Shown: piece after piece, positions 1 to 7,991 of the stretch
Position numbering within the stretch: position 1 is the stretch's first letter
Layout of the letters: the number at the start of each line of letters is the position of its first letter
Origin: Yoonia sp. GPGPB17
GTDB lineage: Bacteria > Pseudomonadota > Alphaproteobacteria > Rhodobacterales > Rhodobacteraceae
DNA length: 64,000 bases
Assembly: GCF_037892195.1 (NCBI RefSeq)
Contig: NZ_JATACI010000002.1
Span: 1,550,001 to 1,614,000, forward strand
Direction of reading: 5' to 3'
Notes under the pieces: model-generated
Seen by the model: only the letters and a program-made list of their open reading frames with translations
Database searches by the model: none
Told to the model about the DNA's origin: nothing
Position numbers and translations under genes: made by a program

Positions 1-1
1 C

Positions 2-475
2 GGTCAGGACCACGGCATTGCGAATTATGGTTCATTTGCGATGAACGCGATGCGCATGGAGAAAGGCTTTAAAGGTGCAGGCGAGTTGACCAACGAGGTC
101 ACTTTGGCCGAGGCTGACGTGCTGCGGTTTGCCCGGACAGACAAAGACTATCTTGGCCGTGACAGGACCCTGCATGCGGACCGGAGGTGGGTCTGCGCCT
201 ACCTGACGATTGAACCCGATGGCGTGGCAGATGGCCATGGCGGGGAAGCCGTTATGCTGAATGAGGAGGTCGTGGGTTCAACCGCATCGGTGGCCTACGG
301 GCCGACCGTCGGCAAGGTGCTCGCCTTTGCTTATGTCAAACCAGAGGCTGCTGCGCCAGGCACAGCCTTGCAGGTCGTGATCCATGGTGCACCCCGTGCG
401 GCGCGCGTGCTCGGGGAACCGGCCTACGATCCACAAAGCCTGAAGCCACGGGCAGATGCAAAGGTGCCCGCATGA
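2..475 (+). CDS. C-terminal part of FAD-dependent dimethylglycine/sarcosine dehydrogenase-type protein with GcvT-like domain (5' truncated by window)
   Basis: The reading frame is open from the first complete codon of the window to a TGA at 473-475, so only the last ~157 residues are present. Just before the internal Met at 41 the frame reads GIANYGSFAMNAMRMEKGFK, the glycine-cleavage T-protein/dimethylglycine-dehydrogenase signature, followed by a segment of the type ELTNEVTLAEADVLRF. This region is the folate-binding aminomethyltransferase half of demethylases that oxidise N-methylated glycines or betaine breakdown products, moving the one-carbon unit to tetrahydrofolate. The FAD-binding N-terminus lies outside the window. 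The next two genes follow closely on the same strand (a hydroxyproline-type dehydratase and an aminotransferase), which suggests a betaine or hydroxyproline-betaine catabolic operon. Family assignment is firm; the exact substrate is not. Confidence 0.85.
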   Translation, partial: GQDHGIANYGSFAMNAMRMEKGFKGAGELTNEVTLAEADVLRFARTDKDYLGRDRTLHADRRWVCAYLTIEPDGVADGHGGEAVMLNEEVVGSTASVAYGPTVGKVLAFAYVKPEAAAPGTALQVVIHGAPRAARVLGEPAYDPQSLKPRADAKVPA

Positions 476-527
476 CATGGAGTACGTTTGTCACAATTGG
501 GGAAAGCCACCCGGTGGAGATATATGG

Positions 528-1631
528 ATGAAGGTCACCGGGCTTACAATTTGGTCCGTCAATCTGACAAGCCATGCAACCTACTACATGGCCGAAGGCA
601 AAGCCTGCGCCACGGTTAAGACCCATGTTTTGCGTCTTGAGACCGACACCGGACTGGAAGGTTGGGGCGAGGTGTGCCCCATCCCGCATTATCTGCCCGC
701 TTTCGCCGATGGTATACCAAGCGCGATCACTGAAATGGCACCCCAGATCATCGGCATGTCACCCTTTGGGGTCGATGCGCCGATGCGCAAGTTGGATGGC
801 TATCTACCCGGGCATGCGCATGCGAAGTCGATTGTGGACATGGCGCTGTGGGACTTATTTGGAAGGGCGACCGGCCAGCCACTCTACGCTCTTCTCGGCG
901 GGCGTACACGGGCAGACATGCCGCTCTACCACTCTATCACATGTGTCGCTCCCGATGAGATGGCGCGGATCGCAAAAGAGACCTACGCCACAGGCATTCG
1001 CCAGTTTCAGGTCAAGCTCGGTGCGGACGCCGATTGGCAAATGGATGCGGAGCGGTTGATAAAGGTGCGCGAAGCCGTTGGCGCAGGACCAATTGTCTAT
1101 GGCGATTGGAATTGCGGGGCGACCAAGCTGCATGCCACACGGACGGGCCGCGCCGTGGCCCATCTTGATGTCATGCTCGAACAGCCCTGCAAAACGTTGG
1201 AGGATTGCGCCGATGTCCGCAAAGCAACAGGGCTGCCGATGAAGATCGATGAATGCGCCTATGATCTGGCCACTTTGATGCAGGCCAGTGACTTGGGCTG
1301 TATGGATGCTGTCGCCCTGAAGCTGTCAAAGTTTGGCGGCCTGTCTGCCATGCGCCGCGCCCGCGATCTGACCGTGCATCTGGGGGCCGAGATTTGCGCC
1401 GAATGCACCTGGGGGTCCGATATCGTGACCGCTGCGTCACTGCACTTTGCTGCCTCAACGCCAAACGGATCTCTGCTGAACACCTGCGATCTGTCCGGCT
1501 ATGTGGCACCACGCATTTGCCCCGACGCGCCGGTCCGCGTGAACGGGCGGATCGCACCACCCGCGGGTCCGGGCCTTGGTGTTGTTCCTGACCGTGATGT
1601 CTTGGGACCCCCGATATTGGAGTTGCGCTGA
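528..1631 (+). CDS. Enolase-superfamily (mandelate racemase/muconate lactonizing) enzyme, cis-3-hydroxy-L-proline dehydratase-like
   Basis: A 367-residue protein starting at ATG 528, behind a GGAG stretch; an in-frame upstream ATG at 456 would overlap the preceding gene and lacks homology-like sequence. Fold signatures in order: capping-domain segment LETDTGLEGWGEVCPI, the Lys of the second strand (FQVKLGAD), metal ligands in VYGDWN, the LEQPC segment and KIDEC, then the LKLSKFGGL lysine and a final APRICPDAPVRVNGRI segment. The LEQPC and CTWGSDIVTAA motifs match the cis-3-hydroxyproline dehydratase / hydroxyproline-betaine epimerase branch as I remember it. It would either dehydrate 3-hydroxyproline to pyrroline-2-carboxylate or epimerise a proline betaine. 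It sits between a demethylase-type gene and an aminotransferase, which fits that pathway. The subfamily call is inference. Confidence 0.82.
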   Translation: MKVTGLTIWSVNLTSHATYYMAEGKACATVKTHVLRLETDTGLEGWGEVCPIPHYLPAFADGIPSAITEMAPQIIGMSPFGVDAPMRKLDGYLPGHAHAKSIVDMALWDLFGRATGQPLYALLGGRTRADMPLYHSITCVAPDEMARIAKETYATGIRQFQVKLGADADWQMDAERLIKVREAVGAGPIVYGDWNCGATKLHATRTGRAVAHLDVMLEQPCKTLEDCADVRKATGLPMKIDECAYDLATLMQASDLGCMDAVALKLSKFGGLSAMRRARDLTVHLGAEICAECTWGSDIVTAASLHFAASTPNGSLLNTCDLSGYVAPRICPDAPVRVNGRIAPPAGPGLGVVPDRDVLGPPILELR

Positions 1632-1634
1632 CAT

Positions 1635-2918
1635 ATGCAAAAGCTGACCTCTCAATCTGAATGGATCGCCCGTGCGCAAGAGGTGCTGCCTGCGGGTGGA
1701 TTCGGCAACTTCGACCCAGGGATTATCATCGCCCATGGCGAAGGCAGCCGTGTATGGGATGAGGATGGCAACGAATATGTCGATTACCTGATCGGCTCTG
1801 GCCCTATGCTGTTGGGGCATGGGCATCCAGAGGTAATGGACGCCGTGCTGGAACAATTGCCCAAGGGCATGACCTTCTTTGCAAACAACGCAAAGGGCAT
1901 CGCACTCGCCGAAGAAATTGTTCAGGCCGTCCCATGCTGCGAGCAGGTCCGCTTTGTCGCATCCGGCGGTGAGGCCGATATGTATGCGATCCGCTTGGCG
2001 CGCGCCTATACGGGCCGCGACAAAATCCTGAAATTTGAAGGCGGCTATCACGGGATGAGCGCAGAAGCACAGATGAGCCTTGCGCCAGACAAGCATGTGA
2101 ATTTTCCGCAAGCCGTGCCCGACAGTGCTGGCATCCCCCAAAGCGTTGCCGATCAGATGCTGATCGCACCGTTCAATGATCTTGCCGCCGTTGAAGCCCT
2201 GCTGACCGAGCATGACGACATAGCCGCCATTATCGCTGAACCGCTGCAACGTATTATCCCGGCCGAGCCGGGCTTCCTACAAGGTTTGCGGGATCTTTGT
2301 GACAAATACAGCGTCCTTTTGATATTCGATGAAATCGTCACCGGGTTCCGTCTTGCTTATGGTGGCGCGCAGGAACGCTATGGCGTGACCTCAGACATCT
2401 GCACCTTGGGCAAAATCATCGGAGGTGGTTTCCCGCTGGCCGCCTTGGGGGCCTCGGCCGAGATCATGCAACATTTCGACAAGTCAGCCGTGAGTGACGG
2501 CCATTGGCTGATGCAGCTTGGTACGCTGTCCGGCAATCCTGTTGCTGCCGCCGCAGGCCTCAAAACAATGGAGGTGTTACGACGCGAAGGAAGCTATGAT
2601 CGGCTCAGAGATATCGGACGCGAATTGCAACGGATGCAAACGGATGCCCTGACCGCTGCTGGGATATCTCACCAGATTTGTGGCGATGAGACACTCTTTG
2701 ATATCTTTTTCACGGATAGGGTCTGTCGTAACTATCGCACGGCAAAGCATGACAATCCCAGCCGCAACCTGCGCTACAACGCGACCTTGCGCGCGCATGG
2801 CGTCTTTAAATCACCCGGCAAACTGTATCCGTCGCTGGCCGTGACCGAGGCAGACCTTGCATTGACCAAGGATGCCGTGCTGCGCGCGGTGGAATCGATA
2901 TCCGGATCCCAGGCTTAG
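1635..2918 (+). CDS. Class III PLP-dependent aminotransferase, glutamate-1-semialdehyde 2,1-aminomutase-like
   Basis: A 427-residue fold-type I PLP enzyme starting 3 nt after the upstream stop codon, so probably cotranscribed. Seen in order: the N-terminal VWDEDGNEYVDYLIGSGPMLLGH segment in pieces, the GGEADMYAIRLARAYTGR cofactor-phosphate segment, an AEP element, FDEIVTGFR with Asp232 contacting the pyridine nitrogen, and the Schiff-base Lys260 in CTLGKIIGGGFPL. These are hallmarks of the HemL branch, but catabolic operons often carry HemL paralogues acting on other amino acids. Context (dehydratase and demethylase upstream) suggests a catabolic rather than heme role. It ends convergently, its TAG overlapping the stop of the FKBP gene on the other strand by 2 bases. 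Confidence 0.85.
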   Translation: MQKLTSQSEWIARAQEVLPAGGFGNFDPGIIIAHGEGSRVWDEDGNEYVDYLIGSGPMLLGHGHPEVMDAVLEQLPKGMTFFANNAKGIALAEEIVQAVPCCEQVRFVASGGEADMYAIRLARAYTGRDKILKFEGGYHGMSAEAQMSLAPDKHVNFPQAVPDSAGIPQSVADQMLIAPFNDLAAVEALLTEHDDIAAIIAEPLQRIIPAEPGFLQGLRDLCDKYSVLLIFDEIVTGFRLAYGGAQERYGVTSDICTLGKIIGGGFPLAALGASAEIMQHFDKSAVSDGHWLMQLGTLSGNPVAAAAGLKTMEVLRREGSYDRLRDIGRELQRMQTDALTAAGISHQICGDETLFDIFFTDRVCRNYRTAKHDNPSRNLRYNATLRAHGVFKSPGKLYPSLAVTEADLALTKDAVLRAVESISGSQA

Positions 2919-3349
2919 GCCGCGTCGATCCCCACAATCTCAATCGCGAAGTTGAGATCCTCGCCCGCGAGCGGGTGGTTGGCATCCAGCGTCACTTCAG
3001 TCTCGGTCACCTCAGCCACCATGATTGGCAATACTTGGCCCTGCGGTGTTTGCATTTGCAGCTTTGTGCCCGTTTCTATCGGGATGTCCGCTGGTATCTG
3101 CGTGCGCGGCACCGTTTGGCGGGCATCGGGGTTATGTGCACCGTAAGCCTGATCGCATGGTACTGCGATATCCTTTTTGTCACCAACCGCCATACCGGTT
3201 ATTGCACTATCAAGTCCCTTGATCACTTGACCGGAGCCGACCACAAATTCCAACGGATCGCGCCCCTCGGAGCTGTCGAACATCTTACCGTTGGTCAGCG
3301 TTCCAATATAGGTAATGCGTACGGTATCGCCTGCTTTTGCCTGGCTCAT
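2915..3349 (-). CDS. FKBP-type peptidyl-prolyl cis-trans isomerase (SlyD-like)
   Basis: A 144-residue protein from ATG 3349 (MSQAKAGDTVRITYIGTL); a longer frame upstream exists but has no family features. It starts with the FKBP strand GDTVRITYIGTLTNGKMFDSS, continues with PLEFVVGSGQVIKGLDSAI, then GMAVGDKKDIAVPCDQAYG, which leads into the insert-in-flap region typical of the SlyD/FkpB class, and ends with HPLAGEDLNFAIEIVGI, the classic SlyD NHPLAGxxLxF signature. It lacks the metal-binding His-rich tail of E. coli SlyD and has no signal peptide, so it should act as a cytoplasmic folding isomerase. It is convergent with the aminotransferase gene and divergent from the dehalogenase gene. Confidence 0.92.
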   Translation of the reverse strand: MSQAKAGDTVRITYIGTLTNGKMFDSSEGRDPLEFVVGSGQVIKGLDSAITGMAVGDKKDIAVPCDQAYGAHNPDARQTVPRTQIPADIPIETGTKLQMQTPQGQVLPIMVAEVTETEVTLDANHPLAGEDLNFAIEIVGIDAA

Positions 3350-3479
3350 AGAAGTGTTGCTTTCTGCTAAGGACTTGGTCGCAGGCAAGCTAGGCGCTGG
3401 GAGGGCGGTTTGCAATCGCATTGCCTCTTTTCGACAGGACCTTGCCGTGACACGATGCGCCCAAGTTTGGGAGAAGACG

Positions 3480-4157
3480 ATGCCAATCACGACCGTTGTG
3501 TTTGATGCTTATGGGACGTTGTTCGACGTCAATGCCGCCGCAATGCAGGCGGCCAAAGACCCCGCCCATCCGGACTTGGCAGATGTCTGGCCTGCCGTAG
3601 CCCGCGATTGGCGGCTTAAACAGTTGCAGTACACTTGGCTGCGCGCGGTGGCTGGGCAACATTGCGATTTCTGGAAGGTAACGAAGGATGGGTTGGATTG
3701 GGCGCTGGAGGCAAACGGCGTGACCGCTACCGCGACCCGCGTGCGACTGTTAGAGCTTTACTGGAAACTGGCCGCCTATGCAGAGGTACCCGCCATGCTG
3801 CAAGCACTTAAGACGCAGGGCAAGGCAACCGCGATCCTGTCGAACGGCTCACCAGATATGCTGAACGGCGCGGTGTCTTCCGCAGGGATTGGCGATGTTC
3901 TTGATGTCGTTTTGAGCGTCGAAGATGTGGGCGTCTTCAAACCGCATGAGCGGGTTTATGATCTGGTTGGTGCGCATTTTGGCTGCACCAAGGACGAGGT
4001 GCTTTTCGTCTCATCCAACGGCTGGGACGCGGCGGGTGCCGCCGGTTACGGTTTTCAAACCGCTTGGGTGAACCGCGTAGGTGAACCGGTAGACCGGCTC
4101 TATGCCAAACCGCACCACGTCTTGTCCGATCTGACAACAATCCCGGAGTTTACCTGA
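3480..4157 (+). CDS. (S)-2-haloacid dehalogenase-type HAD hydrolase (type II)
   Basis: A 225-residue HAD-superfamily protein with start at ATG 3480; an upstream in-frame start would overlap the divergent FKBP gene. Motif I is TTVVFDAYGTLFD with the nucleophilic Asp9, motif II is AILSNGSPDML, motif III Lys is in GVFKPHERVY, and motif IV is FVSSNGWDAAGA. The SSNGWDAxGA form is characteristic of type II haloacid dehalogenases, which hydrolyse short 2-haloalkanoic acids; many roseobacters carry one. It is the first gene of a tightly packed operon: its TGA overlaps the ATG of the next gene by one base. Confidence 0.88.
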   Translation: MPITTVVFDAYGTLFDVNAAAMQAAKDPAHPDLADVWPAVARDWRLKQLQYTWLRAVAGQHCDFWKVTKDGLDWALEANGVTATATRVRLLELYWKLAAYAEVPAMLQALKTQGKATAILSNGSPDMLNGAVSSAGIGDVLDVVLSVEDVGVFKPHERVYDLVGAHFGCTKDEVLFVSSNGWDAAGAAGYGFQTAWVNRVGEPVDRLYAKPHHVLSDLTTIPEFT

Positions 4158-4975
4158 TGCCCAGCTTTACGGCGAACGACGGGCTGCGCCTGCACTACAC
4201 CGATGAGGGCGTTGGTATCCCCGTCATCGCCCTTGCTGGCCTCACACGCAACGGGGCTGACTTCGACCATGTCGCGCCCCACCTGCCCGTCCGCCTGATC
4301 CGTCCCGATTATCGCGGGCGCGGACAATCGGACTGGGCTGATCCTACCACCTATACGATCCCGCAAGAAGCGTCAGATGTGATTGCATTGATGGATCATC
4401 TGGAGCTTGAGAAGGCCGCGATCCTTGGCACCTCGCGCGGTGGGTTGATTGCGAAGGTGTTGGCGGCGACGGCCAAGGACCGCCTGATAGGCGTTGCATT
4501 GAACGACATTGGCCCGGTTATTGCGGACAAAGGGCTGGACGTGATCAAAGGCTATATCGGGCGCAATCCCGCCCAAAAAACCTACGCCGAGGCGGCAGAA
4601 GCGCGCGCGAAACTCTGGACGCACTTCACAGACGTGCCGATGACACGTTGGCTGGCCGAAGTGAAAGCCCACTACAAAGAAACGGACGATGGTTTGGTGA
4701 TCCGCTACGACCCCAAACTGCGCGATGCGGTCCTTGCTGCAGGCGCGCAGCCTGCGCCTGATCTTTGGCCACTTTTTGATGCATTGGCGGGGCTGCCGCT
4801 GGCGCTGATCCGGGGCGCGAATTCGGACCTTTTAGCGATCAAGACCGCTAATGAGATGTCCCGCCGCCGCCCGGATTTGATCCGTGCTGATGTTGCAGGG
4901 CGCGGGCACGTGCCTTTCCTTGACGAACCCGAAGCGCTGAACGCGCTGCACCTTTGGTTGGAGAAACTACATTGA
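4157..4975 (+). CDS. Alpha/beta hydrolase-fold protein
   Basis: A 272-residue cytosolic hydrolase; its ATG shares a base with the stop codon of the dehalogenase gene (TGATG), so translation is probably coupled. The oxyanion region is VIALAGLTRNGADF, followed by the RGRGQSDW strand and the nucleophile elbow GTSRGG with Ser93. The acid is probably in the LIRGANSDLL segment and the His in GRGHVPFLDEP near residue 250. The fold and catalytic triad are clear, the substrate is not; candidates are esters or lactones produced by neighbouring catabolic enzymes. Confidence 0.85.
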   Translation: MPSFTANDGLRLHYTDEGVGIPVIALAGLTRNGADFDHVAPHLPVRLIRPDYRGRGQSDWADPTTYTIPQEASDVIALMDHLELEKAAILGTSRGGLIAKVLAATAKDRLIGVALNDIGPVIADKGLDVIKGYIGRNPAQKTYAEAAEARAKLWTHFTDVPMTRWLAEVKAHYKETDDGLVIRYDPKLRDAVLAAGAQPAPDLWPLFDALAGLPLALIRGANSDLLAIKTANEMSRRRPDLIRADVAGRGHVPFLDEPEALNALHLWLEKLH

Positions 4976-5943
4976 ACATCGACATGATCCGCGCGGCGGC
5001 CGACCGCATCAAAGGGCACGCACGACGGACACCGATCCTGACCTCGCCCTTTCTGGATGAAATCGCGGGCCGCCGCGTGTTCGTCAAAGCCGAATGCCTT
5101 CAACACACCGGGTCGTTCAAATTCCGTGGCGGACGCGCTGCCGTGTCTGCTCTGACCGATAATGCGCTCAAAACCGGTGTGATCGCCTTTTCCAGCGGCA
5201 ACCATGCGCAAGGCGTCGCTCTTGCCGCACGCGACTTTGGCGCGCCTGCCGTCATTGTGATGCCCAGCGACGCACCCGCAATCAAGATTGAGAACACCCG
5301 CGCACTCGGTGCCGAGGTGCTGCTTTATGATCGCGGCAGTCAGGACCGGGACGAGATCGGCGCACGCCTGTCAAAGGAACGCGGCCTGACCCTGATCAAG
5401 CCGTTTGACGAACCGCAAGTCATTGCCGGTCAAGGCACGACCGGTCTTGAGATTGCCGAAGATATGAACGCGATGGGCGTGACCGATGCTGATGTTATGG
5501 TCTGTTGCGGTGGCGGCGGGCTGACCTCGGGGATCGCTTTGGCGCTGGCAGCAGATGCGCCAGGGCTGCGGGTCAGACCGGCAGAACCGGAGGAATTTGA
5601 CGATGTGACCCGCTCGCTGGCCAGCGGCAAGATCGAAAGCAATGTCCGCCGCGATGGATCGCTTTGCGATGCGATTATCACGCCGCAACCGGGCGACATC
5701 ACCTTCCCGATCATGAAGGAACACTGCGGGCCGGGTGTTGTGGTCAGCGAAGATGAATGTATGCGCGCCGTCGGTCTGGCCTTTGACAGGTTGCGCATTG
5801 TGGTCGAACCAGGTGGTGCTGCCGCACTTGCAGCCGCTCTCTTCCACCCCGATGAATTCACGGGTGACGTGGTGATTGCAGTGGCAACAGGCGGAAATGT
5901 CGACCCTGACGTATTCGCAAAAGCCTTGGAGACTTTTAAATGA
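4972..5943 (+). CDS. Threonine/serine dehydratase-like PLP enzyme (fold type II)
   Basis: A 323-residue protein. The best start is TTG 4972, which overlaps the stop of the previous gene and lies 8 nt after GGAG; ATG 4984 is the alternative. Motifs: the PLP-lysine segment HTGSFKFRGG, the SSGNHAQGVALAA substrate loop, and the glycine-rich phosphate loop CCGGGGLTSG. This is the serine/threonine dehydratase and serine racemase family, which deaminates threonine or serine to 2-oxoacids. There is no C-terminal ACT-like regulatory domain, so it is the short catabolic form rather than IlvA. Slightly unusual is RVRPAEPE in place of the more common VYGVEPE. The next ATG overlaps its stop (ATGA). Confidence 0.87.
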   Translation: MNIDMIRAAADRIKGHARRTPILTSPFLDEIAGRRVFVKAECLQHTGSFKFRGGRAAVSALTDNALKTGVIAFSSGNHAQGVALAARDFGAPAVIVMPSDAPAIKIENTRALGAEVLLYDRGSQDRDEIGARLSKERGLTLIKPFDEPQVIAGQGTTGLEIAEDMNAMGVTDADVMVCCGGGGLTSGIALALAADAPGLRVRPAEPEEFDDVTRSLASGKIESNVRRDGSLCDAIITPQPGDITFPIMKEHCGPGVVVSEDECMRAVGLAFDRLRIVVEPGGAAALAAALFHPDEFTGDVVIAVATGGNVDPDVFAKALETFK

Positions 5944-7139
5944 CCCGTTTTACCATCGCTAGCTTCAACGTCAAAAACCTGATCGAGGCCGAGGAGGAGT
6001 ATTACCGTTTCGAGGAATACACCCCAGAGGAATACGCATGGAAACGCGCCTGGCTGGCTGATCAGTTGCTGACGATGAACGCCGATGTGGTGTGCTTTCA
6101 GGAGATTTTTTCAGAAGCGGCCCTGCGCGATGTTGTCATCGAAACGGATGAGTTGGGGCAAAGCGCCAACGACGCGGTCATCCCTGATCGGTCCAAACGT
6201 TACGCGCGCAAGGCGATCTTTCGCAAACTGGCCTATGAACCCTATACCGAAGCGGGCCTCGCATTTGCCCCCAACAGCTTTGATGGTGGTCCCGGTCAAC
6301 GCCGTCCCGGAGTTGCTGTGCTGTCGCGCTTTGGCTTTGTGGGCGCACCCGAGATCATTCAGGACTTGCCCGAACCCCTGACCGTCCCATTCAGCGATCT
6401 GGATGGCAGCGATGGTGGGTCTTATCAGGTCAAACGGCTCAGCCGCCCGATCCTGAAAGTGCGTATTCCGTTGGGCAGCGAAACGGTCACCGTCTTCAAC
6501 TGCCACCTGAAGTCCAAACTAGGTGAACTGCCCCGACCAGAAGGGGCCGTCTTCCCGCCCGCTGCTGACCTGGTGAATTACGATCCCGCAACCCGTGCGA
6601 TGGGTTCCCTCCGCTCTGCATTGCGGCGCATGGCCGAAGCATGGGTGCTGCGCAGCGCCGTACTGAAAGAGCTGGAGGCAGGCAATCCGGTGATGGTTCT
6701 GGGTGACTTCAATGATAGCGAACATGCGGTATCGTCCGAGATCATCAGCGGTGAGGCCCCTTTCAAGAACTACGCATGGATGCGCAGGCATGATGCACAA
6801 ACGCGACGAGACCGATATTCAGACGCAGAGAACGATATCATTCAGGAAAAGATCAGCAAAGTGCGTCTGTACTCTGCGGAAAAGCTGTTCGTGAAGAAGT
6901 CGCTGCGCGATATGGTCTATACCTCGGCTTTCGGGGGCGTCTTCGAAAGCATCGACCAAATCCTGATGTCGCGACATTTCCTGCCCGAATTTGCGGGCAA
7001 GATCGGCGAGATGGAGTATTTCAGCGTGCTCAATGACCACCTGACCGATGGGTCGCATCCGGAAGCACCCTATAACAAACTAGCCTCTGATCACGGGCAG
7101 ATCATGGCGCATATGGTTCTGGGTGACCCTGATGGCTAA
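5940..7139 (+). CDS. Endonuclease/exonuclease/phosphatase (EEP) family protein
   Basis: A 399-residue protein starting in an ATGA overlap with the dehydratase stop. The EEP motifs appear in order: SFNVKNL at the N-terminus, DVVCFQEIFS with the catalytic Glu, the NCHLKSKLGE segment, VLGDFND, and SDHGQIM at the C-terminus. These provide the metal-dependent phosphodiesterase centre shared by DNase I-like nucleases, exonuclease III and phosphatases. No signal peptide or membrane segment is visible, so a cytoplasmic enzyme is likely. The substrate cannot be read from sequence; position inside a catabolic operon favours a small-molecule phosphoesterase or simply co-transcription. Confidence 0.85.
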   Translation: MTRFTIASFNVKNLIEAEEEYYRFEEYTPEEYAWKRAWLADQLLTMNADVVCFQEIFSEAALRDVVIETDELGQSANDAVIPDRSKRYARKAIFRKLAYEPYTEAGLAFAPNSFDGGPGQRRPGVAVLSRFGFVGAPEIIQDLPEPLTVPFSDLDGSDGGSYQVKRLSRPILKVRIPLGSETVTVFNCHLKSKLGELPRPEGAVFPPAADLVNYDPATRAMGSLRSALRRMAEAWVLRSAVLKELEAGNPVMVLGDFNDSEHAVSSEIISGEAPFKNYAWMRRHDAQTRRDRYSDAENDIIQEKISKVRLYSAEKLFVKKSLRDMVYTSAFGGVFESIDQILMSRHFLPEFAGKIGEMEYFSVLNDHLTDGSHPEAPYNKLASDHGQIMAHMVLGDPDG

Positions 7140-7920
7140 GGTGACACGCGATGGTGTGACACTTTATTTTGAGCAACAGGGCCCGGCGGATGGGCCTGCT
7201 GTTGTTTTCTCCAATTCGCTGGGCACAACGCTGCATCTGTGGGATGCCATCCTGCCCTATCTGCCCGACGATCTGCGTATCTTGCGATACGACATGCGCG
7301 GTCATGGCCAGTCAGATGTGCCAAAGGCACCATATACGATGGGGCAGTTGATCAGCGACGCCGCAGCCATATGTGACACGGCAGAGGTGCATGATGCCGT
7401 CTTTGTCGGGCTCTCTGTCGGCGGGATGATCGGGCAAGGTCTGGCCGTGAAACGCCCCGATATTGTGCGTGCGCTGGTTTTGTCGAACACAGCCGCGAAA
7501 ATCGGCAACCCAAAACTCTGGCAAGATCGTATCGATGCGGTCCGCACGACGGGGCTCGCCGGGATGTCGGACGAAATCATGAAGCGATGGTTTAGCAACG
7601 ATTTTTACGGCACACCCCAGATGGTTCCCTGGAAAGCCATGGTCGAAGCGACATCTGTTGACGGGTACACAGGTGTCAGTGCCGCGATTGCGGGAACGGA
7701 CTTTTACACACCTACCGGCGCATTGCGCATTCCGACCTTGGGGATTGCCGGATCAGAGGACGGTTCTACGCCACCCGATCTGGTCCGTGAAACGGTTGAC
7801 CTGATCCCGGGTTCGCAATTTTCTCTGATGCGGCGGGCCGGACATTTGCCCTGCGTCGAACATCCAAAAACATATGCCAAACATTTGACAGCTTTTCTGC
7901 AAAGCATCGGTCATATCTAA
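7132..7920 (+). CDS. pcaD: 3-oxoadipate enol-lactonase-like alpha/beta hydrolase
   Basis: A 262-residue protein from ATG 7132, overlapping the end of the EEP gene by 8 nt; a GTG at 7123 is a less likely start. It carries FSNSLGTTLHLWD, the characteristic PcaD oxyanion segment, RYDMRGHGQSD, the nucleophile elbow VGLSVGGMIGQ with Ser95, an acid in GSEDGSTPP and the catalytic His in RAGHLPCVEHP. PcaD opens beta-ketoadipate enol-lactone in the protocatechuate branch. No other pca gene is in the window, so it may act on another enol-lactone. Assignment to the family is good; physiological substrate is inferred. Confidence 0.82.
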   Translation: MAKVTRDGVTLYFEQQGPADGPAVVFSNSLGTTLHLWDAILPYLPDDLRILRYDMRGHGQSDVPKAPYTMGQLISDAAAICDTAEVHDAVFVGLSVGGMIGQGLAVKRPDIVRALVLSNTAAKIGNPKLWQDRIDAVRTTGLAGMSDEIMKRWFSNDFYGTPQMVPWKAMVEATSVDGYTGVSAAIAGTDFYTPTGALRIPTLGIAGSEDGSTPPDLVRETVDLIPGSQFSLMRRAGHLPCVEHPKTYAKHLTAFLQSIGHI

Positions 7921-7964
7921 AACAAGAGGGTCAATTGCGTCATACATACTCAGTGCTTGCAAAC

Positions 7965-7980
7965 TAAACCAAACGGTTTA
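7965..7980. promoter_or_regulatory. Perfect inverted repeat upstream of the MFS efflux gene (probable repressor operator)
   Basis: TAAACC, a 4-bp spacer AAAC, then GGTTTA: two 6-bp arms that are exact reverse complements, ending 11 bp before the ATG of the Tet-type efflux gene. Short palindromes of this AAACC/GGTTT type are common TetR-family operators. No intact regulator gene lies beside it, so the cognate protein would be encoded elsewhere. Confidence 0.5.
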
Positions 7981-7991
7981 ATTCTGCGCGG

